A stretch of DNA of 64,000 nucleotides, from positions 62,001 to 126,000 of the forward strand of contig NZ_FRBD01000008.1 of assembly GCF_900142525.1 (NCBI RefSeq). The letters are read 5' to 3'. The first letter of the stretch is position 1. Each line of letters begins with the position of its first letter. Of the stretch, positions 46,567-55,810 are shown one piece after another. Source of the DNA: Xylanibacter ruminicola. GTDB taxonomy: Bacteria; Bacteroidota; Bacteroidia; Bacteroidales; Bacteroidaceae. Both the position numbers and the translations under genes were made by a program. Under the pieces are notes generated by a model. It was not told the DNA's origin and searched no databases. It saw only the letters and a program-made list of their open reading frames with translations.

Positions 46567-47907
46567 ATGAAGAAGTTAATAGAGACACTGAAGAACATTT
46601 GGAAGATTGAGGACCTGCGCCAGCGCATCCTCATCACTCTCCTGTTCGTAGCAATTTATCGTTTTGGTTCGTTTGTGGTACTTCCTGGTATCAATCCAGC
46701 CATGTTAAGCCAACTGCAGTCACAGACTGCCGGCGGTCTGATGTCATTGCTCGATATGTTCTCCGGTGGTGCATTCTCCAACGCGTCTATTTTTGCGCTT
46801 GGAATCATGCCTTACATCTCTGCTTCTATCGTAATGCAGCTTCTTGCTGTCGCTGTTCCCTACGTTCAGAAAATGCAGCGTGAGGGTGAGAGCGGCCGCA
46901 AGAAGATCAGCATGTACACCCGCTGGCTCACTGTAGCCATCCTGATGTTCCAGGCACCGGGGTACTTGATGAACCTGAAGATGACTTCGGGAGCTGCTCT
47001 GGCAACAGGTATCTCTTGGTCATACTTCATGGTTCCTGCTGTCATCATCCTTGCTGCAGGTAGTATGTTCATCCTGTGGCTCGGTGAGCGCATTACGGAT
47101 AAGGGTATAGGTAATGGTATCTCGCTGATTATTATGATCGGTATCATCGCCCGCCTGCCTCAGGCTTTCATCCAGGAGGTTAGCTCGCGTTTCACCGCTA
47201 TCACTGGTGGTGGACTGGTTATGTTCTTGGTCGAGATCATCATTCTCTATGCAGTTGTTTGCGCATCTATTGTTCTGGTTCAGGGCGTTCGCAAAGTGCC
47301 CGTTCAGTATGCAAAGCGCCTCGTAGGTAATAAGCAGGTAGGTGGTGCACGTCAGTATATCCCACTGAAGCTGTTCGCTGCCAACGTGATGCCAATCATC
47401 TTTGCTCAGGCACTGATGTTCATTCCGTTGACTATCGTTCAGTATTCAGCTCCTGAAAATGCAAGTTGGTTCGTTCGCACGATGCTCGATCATCACAGCT
47501 GGACCTACAACATCATTTTCGCTGTATTGATCATCGCCTTTACTTATTTCTATACAGCTATCACTCTGAATCCTACTCAGATGGCTGAGGATATGAAGCG
47601 TAACAATGGTTTCATCCCTGGCGTTAAGCCTGGTAAGGAGACCGCTGAGTATATCGATACAGTCATGTCTCGTATCACTCTTCCCGGTTCATTGTTTATT
47701 GCTTTCATCGCTATTATGCCTGCTCTCGCAGGTTTGCTGAATGTTCAGGATGCGTTCTCTCAGTTCTTCGGTGGAACATCTCTGCTGATTCTTGTTGGTG
47801 TAGTACTTGATACACTTGCACAGATCGAGAGTCACCTGCTGATGCGTCACTATGATGGCCTGCTCAGTTCTGGTCGTATTCATGGACGTGGAATGGCTGC
47901 TTATTAA
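46567..47907 (+). CDS. secY: Preprotein translocase subunit SecY
   Basis: 446 residues with ten predicted membrane helices; forms the protein-conducting channel with SecE (gene at 12606). Landmarks: GGAFSNASIFALGIMPYISA (plug and TM2 region), MQREGESGRKKISMYTR, and the cytoplasmic loop GFIPGVKPGKETAEYIDTV. It lies in the spc operon as usual. Confidence 0.96.
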   Translation: MKKLIETLKNIWKIEDLRQRILITLLFVAIYRFGSFVVLPGINPAMLSQLQSQTAGGLMSLLDMFSGGAFSNASIFALGIMPYISASIVMQLLAVAVPYVQKMQREGESGRKKISMYTRWLTVAILMFQAPGYLMNLKMTSGAALATGISWSYFMVPAVIILAAGSMFILWLGERITDKGIGNGISLIIMIGIIARLPQAFIQEVSSRFTAITGGGLVMFLVEIIILYAVVCASIVLVQGVRKVPVQYAKRLVGNKQVGGARQYIPLKLFAANVMPIIFAQALMFIPLTIVQYSAPENASWFVRTMLDHHSWTYNIIFAVLIIAFTYFYTAITLNPTQMAEDMKRNNGFIPGVKPGKETAEYIDTVMSRITLPGSLFIAFIAIMPALAGLLNVQDAFSQFFGGTSLLILVGVVLDTLAQIESHLLMRHYDGLLSSGRIHGRGMAAY

Positions 47908-47913
47908 TCTTCT

Positions 47914-48714
47914 ATGAAGATATTCCTGAAGACTGAAGATGAAATAGAGCTGATGCGCCAGGCTAACCAACTCGTTGGTCGTACGCTTGGTGAATTGGCA
48001 AAACATATTAAGCCTGGTATAACGACCCTCCAGTTGGATAAGATAGCGGACGAGTTCATTAGAGATAATGGTGCTATCCCAACTTTCAAGGGTTTCCCCA
48101 ATCCATATGGAGGGCCGTTTCCTGCCAGCATCTGCACATCGGTGAATGATGTAGTCGTACATGGTGTGCCCAATGCAGAGACAGTTCTGAAAGAGGGTGA
48201 CATTATATCTGTAGACTGCGGAACACTGTTGAATGGCTTTAACGGAGACTCTTGTTACACATTCTGTGTAGGCGAGGTGTCGGACGAAGTCAAACAATTG
48301 CTGAAGACAACCAAAGAGTCGCTTTACCTTGGTATCAAGAATGCCGTAGCGGGTAATCATCTTGGTGACATCAGCAGTGCAGTGCAGGAACACTGTGAGG
48401 CACAGAAGTACGGCATCGTGCGCGAGCTTACCGGTCATGGTATCGGTCGCGACATGCACGAAGATCCACAGGTGCCTAACTATGGTAGGAGAGGTAATGG
48501 TATCATGCTGAAAGCCGGTATGTGTTTAGCTATAGAGCCTATGGTAACTATGGGTAATCGCGCTATCTGGATGGATGCTGACCGCTGGACAATACGTACT
48601 CGTGACGGTAAGCCAGCTGCTCATTTCGAGCATACCATCGCTGTTAGAAAAGGTCAGGCTGAAATCCTGTCTTCTTTCGAAGAAGTTGAAAAACTAGAAG
48701 GTAATATTTATTAA
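47914..48714 (+). CDS. map: Methionine aminopeptidase, type I
   Basis: 266 residues. Removes the initiator methionine. Metal ligands of the pita-bread fold are visible: aspartates in SVDCGTLLNGFNGDSCYTF, histidine in ELTGHGIGRDMHEDP, glutamates in LAIEPMV and FEHTIAV. It follows secY by 6 bp, as in many Bacteroidetes and Firmicutes. Confidence 0.95.
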   Translation: MKIFLKTEDEIELMRQANQLVGRTLGELAKHIKPGITTLQLDKIADEFIRDNGAIPTFKGFPNPYGGPFPASICTSVNDVVVHGVPNAETVLKEGDIISVDCGTLLNGFNGDSCYTFCVGEVSDEVKQLLKTTKESLYLGIKNAVAGNHLGDISSAVQEHCEAQKYGIVRELTGHGIGRDMHEDPQVPNYGRRGNGIMLKAGMCLAIEPMVTMGNRAIWMDADRWTIRTRDGKPAAHFEHTIAVRKGQAEILSSFEEVEKLEGNIY

Positions 48715-48723
48715 AAATACTGT

Positions 48724-48942
48724 ATGGCAAAGCAATCCGCTATTGAGCAGGACGGAACAATTGTAGAGTCGTTGTCGAATGCGATGTTCCGAGTAGAACT
48801 TGAAAATGGAGTCCAGATAATTGCGCATATCTCTGGTAAGATGAGAATGCACTATATCAAGATCCTCCCCGGAGATAAGGTTAAGGTGGAGATGAGTCCA
48901 TATGACCTGACAAAGGGACGAATTGTATTCAGATACAAATAA
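48724..48942 (+). CDS. infA: Translation initiation factor IF-1
   Basis: 72 residues, OB fold that occupies the 30S A site during initiation. Starts [20 protein letters not shown] and has [20 protein letters not shown]. Confidence 0.96.
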   Translation: MAKQSAIEQDGTIVESLSNAMFRVELENGVQIIAHISGKMRMHYIKILPGDKVKVEMSPYDLTKGRIVFRYK

Positions 48943-48957
48943 ACAATTTGAATTAAT

Positions 48958-49074
48958 ATGAAGACAAGAGCATCATTGAAGAAGCGTACCCCAGACTGCA
49001 AAATCGTACGTCGTAAGGGCCGCCTGTTCGTTATCAACAAGAAGAACCCAAAGTATAAAATGCGTCAGGGTTAA
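48958..49074 (+). CDS. rpmJ: 50S ribosomal protein L36
   Basis: 38 residues, [20 protein letters not shown] through KYKMRQG. It has one cysteine and lacks the full zinc-ribbon CxxC...C..H set, so it is the zinc-independent form. It is below usual ORF-length cutoffs. Confidence 0.93.
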   Translation: MKTRASLKKRTPDCKIVRRKGRLFVINKKNPKYKMRQG

Positions 49075-49117
49075 TGTTAAATAAGCATAAAATTGCGGAG
49101 AATTGAAAAATTCTTCG

Positions 49118-49125
49118 TACCTTTG
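49118..49125 (+). promoter_or_regulatory. -7 promoter box of the rpsM operon
   Basis: TACCTTTG followed by GCATGC, 62 bp upstream of rpsM. It separates rpsM-rpsK-rpsD-rpoA-rplQ from the upstream unit. Confidence 0.65.
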
Positions 49126-49186
49126 CATGCTTTTTAGCGAGAAATGTAATTTTTAAAGTAATTTATTTTTATCTTTTTAATTAACA

Positions 49187-49567
49187 ATGGCAATAAGAAT
49201 TGTTGGAGTAGATTTGCCCCAGAATAAGCGTGGCGAAATCGCATTGACTTATATCTATGGTATAGGTCGAAGTAGTTCAGCAAAGATATTGGACAAGGCA
49301 GGTGTCAGCCGTGACCTGAAGGTTAGCGAGTGGACTGACGACCAGGCAGCCAAAATCCGTGAAATTATCGGCGCTGAATTCAAAGTAGAAGGTGATCTCC
49401 GTTCAGAGATCCAGTTGAATATCAAGCGACTGATGGATATTGGTTGCTATCGTGGCGTACGTCATCGTAACGGTCTTCCCGTTCGCGGTCAGAGCACCAA
49501 AAATAATGCTCGTACTCGTAAGGGTAAGAAGAAGACTGTTGCTAATAAGAAGAAGGCTACGAAGTAA
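49187..49567 (+). CDS. rpsM: 30S ribosomal protein S13
   Basis: 126 residues; 30S head protein contacting P-site tRNA. Starts [20 protein letters not shown] and has [20 protein letters not shown] near the basic C-terminus. Confidence 0.96.
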   Translation: MAIRIVGVDLPQNKRGEIALTYIYGIGRSSSAKILDKAGVSRDLKVSEWTDDQAAKIREIIGAEFKVEGDLRSEIQLNIKRLMDIGCYRGVRHRNGLPVRGQSTKNNARTRKGKKKTVANKKKATK

Positions 49568-49613
49568 TTCCTAAATTAAACATTAAACATTAAAGAATTA
49601 AAGTTTAAGAATT

Positions 49614-50003
49614 ATGGCAAAGAAAACAGTCACTTCAAAGAAGAGAAACGTGAGAGTAAACGCTATCGGCCAGCTCCACGTTCACAGTTCTTTTAATAAT
49701 ATTATTGTGTCGCTGGCTAACGACGAGGGTCAGATCATCTCTTGGTCATCAGCTGGTAAGATGGGCTTCCGTGGCTCTAAGAAGAATACTCCTTATGCTG
49801 CTCAGATGGCTGCTGAGGATTGTGCTAAGGTTGCTTACGACCTGGGTCTTCGCAAGGTTAAGGCTTATGTTAAGGGTCCCGGTAACGGTCGTGAGTCTGC
49901 TATCCGTGCTATCCACGGTGCTGGTATCGAGGTTATGGAGATTATCGATGTAACTCCACTGCCACACAACGGATGTCGTCCTCCAAAGCGTCGTCGCGTA
50001 TAA
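49614..50003 (+). CDS. rpsK: 30S ribosomal protein S11
   Basis: 129 residues; platform protein. Landmarks: [15 protein letters not shown] and the C-terminal [18 protein letters not shown]. Confidence 0.97.
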   Translation: MAKKTVTSKKRNVRVNAIGQLHVHSSFNNIIVSLANDEGQIISWSSAGKMGFRGSKKNTPYAAQMAAEDCAKVAYDLGLRKVKAYVKGPGNGRESAIRAIHGAGIEVMEIIDVTPLPHNGCRPPKRRRV

Positions 50004-50043
50004 TTATTAGAAGGATTATTAAGAAGAAACATATTTTATTATT

Positions 50044-50652
50044 ATGGCAAGATATTTAGGACCGAAATCAAAAATTGCGCGTCGTTTTGGTGAGCCCATC
50101 TTCGGCGCAGACAAAGTTTTGTCTAGGAGAAACTTCCCTCCTGGACAGCATGGCAACAACCGTCGTCGTAAGATGTCTGAGTATGCCGTCATGCTGGCAG
50201 AGAAGCAGAAGGCCAAGTATACTTATGGAGTACTTGAGCGTCAGTTCCGTAATATGTTCGAAAAGGCTGCTAAGGCCGAGGGTATCACCGGTGAGGTTCT
50301 GCTCCAGAACCTCGAGAGTCGTCTTGACAACGTAGTGTTCCGTCTTGGTATTGCTCCTACCCGCGCTGCTGCTCGTCAGCTCGTTGGTCACAAGCACATT
50401 ACCGTTGATGGTCAGGTTGTTAATATCCCTTCTTATGCTGTTAAGCCTGGTCAGGTAGTTGCTGTTCGTGAGAAGTCTAAGTCTCTTGAGGTTATTGAGG
50501 CTGCTCTTGCAGGTTTCAATCACAGCAAGTATCCTTGGATCGAGTGGGATGAGAATGTTAAGGGCGGTAAGTTCCTGCACAAGCCAGAGCGCGCTGACAT
50601 CCCCGAGAATATTAAGGAACAGTTAATCGTTGAGTTGTACTCTAAGAACTAA
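50044..50652 (+). CDS. rpsD: 30S ribosomal protein S4
   Basis: 202 residues; primary 16S binder and, in E. coli, repressor of the alpha operon. The S4 RNA-binding domain carries [20 protein letters not shown]. No zinc cysteines at the N-terminus. Confidence 0.96.
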   Translation: MARYLGPKSKIARRFGEPIFGADKVLSRRNFPPGQHGNNRRRKMSEYAVMLAEKQKAKYTYGVLERQFRNMFEKAAKAEGITGEVLLQNLESRLDNVVFRLGIAPTRAAARQLVGHKHITVDGQVVNIPSYAVKPGQVVAVREKSKSLEVIEAALAGFNHSKYPWIEWDENVKGGKFLHKPERADIPENIKEQLIVELYSKN

Positions 50653-50666
50653 AATCATTTAAATTA

Positions 50667-51659
50667 ATGGCGATATTAGCATTTCAAAAACCCGATAAAG
50701 TCGTAATGTTGGAGGCCAACGACAAGTTCGGCAAGTTCGAATTTCGTCCTTTGGAGCCCGGCTTTGGTGTAACCATTGGTAACGCCCTGCGCCGCATTCT
50801 ACTTTCATCACTCGAGGGTTATGCTATCAATACCATCCGTATTGCTGGTGTTGAGCATGAATTCTCTTCAGTTCCCGGTGTAAAGGAAGATGTAACCAAC
50901 ATTATCTTGAATCTGAAGCAAGTTCGATTCAAGCAAGTAGTAGAAGAATTCGAGAACGAGAAAGTCAGTATCACGGTCGAGAATTCTACCGAATTCAAAG
51001 CCGCTGACATCGGCAAGTATCTGACTGGATTTGAAGTGTTAAATCCCGATTTGGTGATTTGTCATTTAGATTCCAAAGCATCGATGCAGATTGATCTTAC
51101 AATCAACAAAGGTCGCGGATATGTTCCCGCTGATGAGAATCGCGAGTTCTGCACCGACGTGAATGTAATTGCAATCGATTCTATTTACACTCCGATCCGT
51201 AACGTAAAGTACACTGTTGAGCCATATCGCGTTGAACAGAAGACTGACTATGACAAGTTGGTACTCGAGGTTACTACGGACGGTTCCATTCACCCAAAGG
51301 ACGCTCTGAAAGAGGCTGCCAAGATTCTTATCTATCACTTCATGCTGTTCTCTGACGAGAAGATCTCTCTTGAGACTTCAGAGACTGAGAGCAATCAGGA
51401 GTTCGATGAGGAAATCCTGCACATGCGCCAGCTGCTTAAGACTCGTCTCGTTGACATGAACCTCTCAGTTCGTGCCCTCAACTGCCTCAAGGCTGCTGAT
51501 GTTGAGACTCTTGGCGATCTGGTACAGTATAATAAGACTGACCTCCTGAAGTTCCGTAACTTTGGTAAGAAATCGCTCACTGAGCTTGATGATTTGCTCG
51601 AGAGTCTGAATCTGTCGTTTGGAACTGATATTTCAAAATACAAACTGGACAGAGAGTAA
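50667..51659 (+). CDS. rpoA: DNA-directed RNA polymerase subunit alpha
   Basis: 330 residues: N-terminal assembly domain ([20 protein letters not shown]), linker, then the C-terminal domain contacting UP elements and activators ([20 protein letters not shown] and [14 protein letters not shown]). Confidence 0.97.
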   Translation: MAILAFQKPDKVVMLEANDKFGKFEFRPLEPGFGVTIGNALRRILLSSLEGYAINTIRIAGVEHEFSSVPGVKEDVTNIILNLKQVRFKQVVEEFENEKVSITVENSTEFKAADIGKYLTGFEVLNPDLVICHLDSKASMQIDLTINKGRGYVPADENREFCTDVNVIAIDSIYTPIRNVKYTVEPYRVEQKTDYDKLVLEVTTDGSIHPKDALKEAAKILIYHFMLFSDEKISLETSETESNQEFDEEILHMRQLLKTRLVDMNLSVRALNCLKAADVETLGDLVQYNKTDLLKFRNFGKKSLTELDDLLESLNLSFGTDISKYKLDRE

Positions 51660-51689
51660 TCTCCTGCCCAATAAAAGTACAAAAGAAAA

Positions 51690-52190
51690 ATGAGACATAA
51701 TAAGAAATTCAATCATCTCGGTCGTACTGCATCTCACCGCAGTGCCATGCTCGCTAACATGGCTATCTCTCTGATCATGCACAAAAGAATCACTACGACC
51801 GTTGCAAAGGCTAAGGCCCTGAAGAAGTATGTAGAGCCCCTTATCACTAAGGCTAAGGAGGATTCTACCAACTCTCGTCGTGTAGTATTCAGCTACCTTC
51901 AGAACAAGGACGCTATCAAGGAGCTCTTCTCAACTGTAAGTGAGAAGGTTGGTGATCGTCCCGGTGGATACACTCGTATCATCAAGCTCGGTACTCGTCA
52001 GGGTGACGCCGCTCAGGTTTGCTTCATCGAGCTCGTAGACTTTGATCCAGAAATGGCAAAGGATACTAAGAAGAAGACAACCCGTCGTTCACGCAAGTCA
52101 GCTCCAAAGGCTGAGGCAGCTGCTGAGGCTCCTGTAGCTGAGGAGGCTAAGGCTGAGGCTCCCGCTGCTGAAGAGGCAAAGGCTGAGTAA
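51690..52190 (+). CDS. rplQ: 50S ribosomal protein L17 with Ala/Glu/Lys tail
   Basis: 166 residues. The first 120 are a standard L17 ([20 protein letters not shown] and [20 protein letters not shown]). A tail of roughly 40 residues follows, first basic ([17 protein letters not shown]) then an Ala/Glu/Lys-rich repeat ([10 protein letters not shown] twice). E. coli L17 is about 127 residues, so the tail is an extra, probably disordered, extension. Confidence 0.95.
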   Translation: MRHNKKFNHLGRTASHRSAMLANMAISLIMHKRITTTVAKAKALKKYVEPLITKAKEDSTNSRRVVFSYLQNKDAIKELFSTVSEKVGDRPGGYTRIIKLGTRQGDAAQVCFIELVDFDPEMAKDTKKKTTRRSRKSAPKAEAAAEAPVAEEAKAEAPAAEEAKAE

Positions 52191-52223
52191 TAGTTAGAAT
52201 TTTTAATTCTCATATATGGATAG

Positions 52224-52256
52224 AGCTCGCATCTTAAGGTGCGGGCTTTATTTTTT
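52224..52256 (+). terminator. Terminator after rplQ
   Basis: AGCTCGCATC pairs with GGTGCGGGCTT (with G-T wobbles) around loop TTAA, followed by TATTTTTT. It ends the rpsM-rplQ operon. Confidence 0.82.
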
Positions 52257-52257
52257 A

Positions 52258-52296
52258 GGGATTCCCCTATATATTTTGGGGGGAATTCCCTTTTTT
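52258..52296. terminator. Second hairpin with T-tract
   Basis: GGGATTCCCC pairs with GGGGGGAATTCCC (one bulge) around an AT loop, then TTTTTTATTT. It is a tandem second terminator directly behind the first, just before the lipoprotein promoter. Confidence 0.6.
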
Positions 52297-52313
52297 ATTT
52301 GTTGAAGTCTTGT

Positions 52314-52321
52314 TATCTTTG
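52314..52321 (+). promoter_or_regulatory. -7 promoter box of the glycine-zipper lipoprotein gene
   Basis: TATCTTTG followed by GCAGCG, 32 bp upstream of the ATG. Confidence 0.6.
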
Positions 52322-52353
52322 CAGCGTGAATTAATAATAATAGGTTTAAGGTT

Positions 52354-53040
52354 ATGAAGAAGCTCGTAGTTTTATCGCTTGGTGCAGTGCTGTTTTTCAG
52401 CAGCTGTGGCACTTATACTGAAACTGGTGCTACAACAGGTGGCTGGTTCGGATCTATTATTGGTTCGGCTATTGGAGGAATAGCTGGTGGACCGCGTGGT
52501 AGTGATGTCGGCACACTTATTGGTATGGCTGGCGGAGCAATGGTTGGTGCTGCTATCGGACAGGCCGCTGATGAAGCTCAACAGAAGAAGATGGAGGAGT
52601 ACCAGAGGCGTCGAATGGAGCGCGGTCAGGGCGACTATCAGCCCAGATATGGATATCCTGATAATCATGGTTATGAAACAAAAGATTTTGATGTACTTGA
52701 GATTCGTCGCCCGATGTTGATAGATACCAACCGCGACCAGTTATTAAGCCGTGGCGAAGAGGCTAGGGTAGTGTTTGAGATATTCAATACCTCTACCAAA
52801 CCTGTATATCGCATTACTCCGAGTGTAACGGAGATTACGGGTAACAAGCATATAGAGGTGTCTGATAACGTTATGATTGAGTGTATTGAGCCAGGTAAAG
52901 GTATTCGCTATACAGCGCTTGTGAGGGCCGATAATCGACTAAAAGATGGTGAAGCGGTATTCCGCATAGGAGTTTTCCAAGGTAATAGAGAACAAGTATC
53001 CCAAACAAGGGAATTCAGGATTCAAACAAGTAAGCGATAG
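52354..53040 (+). CDS. Glycine-zipper lipoprotein
   Basis: 228 residues. Lipoprotein signal with lipobox FSSC (Cys18). A glycine-zipper stretch follows (about residues 29-70, IIGSAIGGIAGGPRGSDVG and GGAMVGAAIGQAADEA), typical of small envelope proteins that insert into or stabilise membranes. The C-terminal 110 residues form a beta-rich domain (EEARVVFEIFNTSTKPVYRI) that could bind envelope partners. The function is unknown. Its stop codon lies inside a hairpin shared with the convergent rlpA. Confidence 0.8.
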   Translation: MKKLVVLSLGAVLFFSSCGTYTETGATTGGWFGSIIGSAIGGIAGGPRGSDVGTLIGMAGGAMVGAAIGQAADEAQQKKMEEYQRRRMERGQGDYQPRYGYPDNHGYETKDFDVLEIRRPMLIDTNRDQLLSRGEEARVVFEIFNTSTKPVYRITPSVTEITGNKHIEVSDNVMIECIEPGKGIRYTALVRADNRLKDGEAVFRIGVFQGNREQVSQTREFRIQTSKR

Positions 53041-53055
53041 GATAACCTATCGCTT
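53032..53055. terminator. Bidirectional terminator overlapping both coding ends
   Basis: A perfect 10-bp stem AAGCGATAGG/CCTATCGCTT with loop ATAA, then CTTTTTTTC on the plus strand. The left arm contains the lipoprotein stop codon and the right arm the rlpA stop codon. Confidence 0.85.
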
Positions 53056-53544
53056 CTTTTTTTCTTCTTGATGTTTCTTTTTCATTTGTTCGTTAAGTTC
53101 TACCCAGATGGGCTTGGCAGCCGAACCATCGTTGGTACTCATGTCAAGTTCTGGTTGGCTGAAGAACTCTGCGGGTTTATATGGGATGACTGATTCCTCG
53201 TACTTCTCAACAATTACTGGCGCTATGCCTTGTGCTATGATACCTAACTCTTGTGCAGCCCTCACAGAAAGGTCAATGACGCGACCTCTAACGTATGGAC
53301 CACGATCGGTGACCTTTACGATAACCTGCTTGCCGTTGGCTGGATTTGTTACTAGCAACATCGTGCCGAATGGATATGTACGATGGGCACATGTAAGACT
53401 GTCGTGATGCAGTCGTTCGCCACTTGCCGTTTTACGTCCGCTGAAGCTTTTGGAATAAAACGAAGCCTTACCACTCTCGGGTTGAGCCAGAGTGGTAAAG
53501 CTTATCAGTAGTGTAAGAATTGTTATATAAAGTCTTCTAATCAT
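53047..53544 (-). CDS. rlpA: RlpA-family double-psi beta-barrel protein (septal ring lytic transglycosylase family)
   Basis: 165 residues from the Met at 53544 ([20 protein letters not shown], a signal peptide); an in-frame start 21 bp upstream is also possible. The RlpA domain is clear: [40 protein letters not shown], and [16 protein letters not shown]. The family cleaves denuded peptidoglycan or binds it at the septum. No lipobox is present and no SPOR domain follows, so this is a minimal secreted form. Confidence 0.85.
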   Translation of the reverse strand: MIRRLYITILTLLISFTTLAQPESGKASFYSKSFSGRKTASGERLHHDSLTCAHRTYPFGTMLLVTNPANGKQVIVKVTDRGPYVRGRVIDLSVRAAQELGIIAQGIAPVIVEKYEESVIPYKPAEFFSQPELDMSTNDGSAAKPIWVELNEQMKKKHQEEKKKR

Positions 53545-53603
53545 CAATTGGGTTATACAATGCAAGCAACATTGTAACTAACGACCTTGGCTTACGCCGA
53601 GCT

Positions 53604-54941
53604 CTATACAATGCCCTGCGCGAGCATGGCCTTGGCGACCTTCATGAAGCCGGCTACGTTGGCACCCTTCACATAGTTGATGTAGTTGCCTTCCTTACCA
53701 TACTTCACGCACTGCTCGTGGATGCCCTGCATAATCTGGTGCAGGCGCTGGTCTACTTCCTCTGCAGTCCATGCCATGCGCATAGAGTTCTGGGTCATCT
53801 CCAGACCAGATGTTGCTACACCGCCGGCGTTGACAGCCTTTCCAGGCGCAAACAGCTGACCAGCAGCGATGAACTTGTTAACAGCCTCGGCTGTGCAGCC
53901 CATGTTAGATACCTCGGCTACGCAGAGTGGCTTATTCTCCAGAATCATGTCGGCATCATTACCATTCAGCTCATTCTGGGTGGCACATGGCAGATAGATA
54001 TCGGCCTTCTGCTCCCATGGCTTCTTGCCAGCATAGAACTTAGAGCCCTCGAACTCCTCCTCGTATGGCTGACATACGTCGTTGCCACTGGCACGGAGCT
54101 CCAGCATGTAGTCGATCTTCTCGGCATCCAGACCCTCTGGGTCGTAGATGTAACCGTCAGGACCAGAGATGGTGATAACCTTTGCTCCCATCTCGGTGGC
54201 CTTCTTGGCTGCTCCCCAAGCCACGTTGCCGAATCCACTCAGAGCAACAGTCTTGCCCTTAATGTCGAGTCCGTGAGTCTCTAGCATGTGGTGTACAAAG
54301 TAGAGTGCACCATAACCAGTTGCCTCTGGGCGCAGTATGCTGCCGCCCCATTCCATACCCTTACCTGTGAGGGTTGCACCATGGAACTGGCTTGTCAGCT
54401 TCTTATAATATCCGAACAGATAACCAATCTCACGTCCGCCTACGCCGATATCACCAGCAGGAACGTCCATGTCGGGACCGATTACCTTGTAAAGCTCGCA
54501 CATAAATGCCTGGCAGAAACGCATAATCTCAGCGTCGCTCTTACCGCGTGGAGCAAAGTCAGAACCTCCCTTGCCACCACCCATAGGCAGTGTGGTCAAA
54601 GCGTTCTTGAATGTCTGCTCGAAACCGAGGAACTTCAGGATGCTCAGGTTTACTGATGGGTGGAAACGCAATCCGCCTTTATATGGGCCGATAGCGCTGT
54701 TGAACTGTACGCGGTAACCGATATTTACCTGTACTTCGCCCTTATCGTCAACCCAGGGCACACGGAATGTGGTGATACGTTCTGGTTCCACAATGCGCTC
54801 TATGATCTTGGCTTTCTCAAACTCGGGGTGCTGGTTGTAAACATCCTTAATGCTGTCCAACACCTCTCTTACTGCCTGTAAGTACTCCATTTCGCCTGGA
54901 TGCTTCTGCTCCAAGGCCTGCATAATTTTCTCAACTTCCAT
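53604..54941 (-). CDS. gdhA: NADP-type glutamate dehydrogenase
   Basis: 445 residues. Makes glutamate from 2-oxoglutarate and ammonium, a main nitrogen-assimilation route in Bacteroidales. Landmarks: the catalytic-lysine region LPMGGGKGGSDFAPRGKSD, DMDVPAGDIGVGGREIGYL, and the Rossmann motif ALSGFGNVAWGAAKKATEMG. Length fits the hexameric 50-kDa class. NADP preference is inferred from the class. It has its own promoter. Confidence 0.95.
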   Translation of the reverse strand: MEVEKIMQALEQKHPGEMEYLQAVREVLDSIKDVYNQHPEFEKAKIIERIVEPERITTFRVPWVDDKGEVQVNIGYRVQFNSAIGPYKGGLRFHPSVNLSILKFLGFEQTFKNALTTLPMGGGKGGSDFAPRGKSDAEIMRFCQAFMCELYKVIGPDMDVPAGDIGVGGREIGYLFGYYKKLTSQFHGATLTGKGMEWGGSILRPEATGYGALYFVHHMLETHGLDIKGKTVALSGFGNVAWGAAKKATEMGAKVITISGPDGYIYDPEGLDAEKIDYMLELRASGNDVCQPYEEEFEGSKFYAGKKPWEQKADIYLPCATQNELNGNDADMILENKPLCVAEVSNMGCTAEAVNKFIAAGQLFAPGKAVNAGGVATSGLEMTQNSMRMAWTAEEVDQRLHQIMQGIHEQCVKYGKEGNYINYVKGANVAGFMKVAKAMLAQGIV

Positions 54942-54986
54942 GTTCTTAAAATTGTTCTAAGTGTCAATTTGTTATTAATTGTACTG

Positions 54987-54994
54987 CAAAAGTA
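54987..54994 (-). promoter_or_regulatory. -7 promoter box of gdhA
   Basis: On the minus strand reads TACTTTTG, matching TAnnTTTG, about 46 bp upstream of the ATG. Confidence 0.5.
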
Positions 54995-55046
54995 GGAAAA
55001 TTATCGATACCTTCCAAGTAAAAACCAGAAAAATTTTATCGCAAAG

Positions 55047-55775
55047 TTACATTTTGTTAATTGTGCGCGTTCCCAGGAAATGATGGAAGGATTCTTGATA
55101 ACCATCAGGTACGTGGATAATCTCGTTACCGATGTAAATACAGTCGTTGCGGTCTACCTTTTTTATTTTATCTACAGCAATTATGTATGACCGATGCACA
55201 CGCAGGAATTTATCCGGCGGCAACATATCTTCTACGGCTTTCATTGTCAGGTGTGTAATCAGCGGTTTACTCTCACCATCCAGATAGAACATCACATAGT
55301 CCTTCATGCCGTTTACATAGATGATGCTCTCGATAGTGATGTTCCGTAGCTCTCCATCTACTCGGACGAAGAGGGATGTCGCAGAACAATTCTCCTTCCT
55401 CCTTTCTCCTTCCTCGTTCCTCGAGTTAAACCACTCTTTAGCCTTTTCCACTGCTACCATAAACTTATTGTAGCGGATGGGCTTCAGCAGGAAGTCGAGT
55501 GCGCTCACTTCGTAGCTTTCAAAGGCATACTCCTTGAAAGCCGTGGTAAATATCACTCGTGTCTCTGTGGGAATCATGTGGGCTAGCTCCATGCCGTTCA
55601 GATCGGGCATCTGGATGTCGAGAAACAGCAGATTGGGCTTCTGCTCTTTTACGGCATTGATGGCCTCAACCGAATCAGTGAAACTGCCCAGCAGTTTCAG
55701 GTCAGGCGTTTTAGCCACAAACGATTCCATCAGTTTGACTGCCAGAGGTTCGTCGTCTACGATGATACAGGTCAT
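55047..55775 (-). CDS. LytTR-family response regulator
   Basis: 242 residues from ATG at 55775 (MTCIIVDDEPLAVKLMESFV); a TTG four codons upstream is less likely because it lies in an AT repeat. The receiver has the acidic pair DD, phospho-acceptor aspartate D53 in LLFLDIQMPDLNGMEL, and the switch lysine in LLKPIRYNK. The C-terminal LytTR DNA-binding domain includes IIYVNGMKDYVMFYL and FLRVHRSYIIAVDKI. It is cotranscribed with the sensor kinase and lies downstream of a TonB-dependent receptor gene that it may regulate. Confidence 0.9.
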   Translation of the reverse strand: MTCIIVDDEPLAVKLMESFVAKTPDLKLLGSFTDSVEAINAVKEQKPNLLFLDIQMPDLNGMELAHMIPTETRVIFTTAFKEYAFESYEVSALDFLLKPIRYNKFMVAVEKAKEWFNSRNEEGERRKENCSATSLFVRVDGELRNITIESIIYVNGMKDYVMFYLDGESKPLITHLTMKAVEDMLPPDKFLRVHRSYIIAVDKIKKVDRNDCIYIGNEIIHVPDGYQESFHHFLGTRTINKM

Positions 55776-55778
55776 GTT

Positions 55779-55810
55779 AATTGACAATTGATAATTGACA
55801 GTTGATAATT
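55779..55810. repeat. AATTGACAATTGATAATTG-type AT-rich repeat
   Basis: Fills the kinase-regulator gap and overlaps the kinase stop codon. It is related to copies at 19467 and 27287. Confidence 0.6.
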
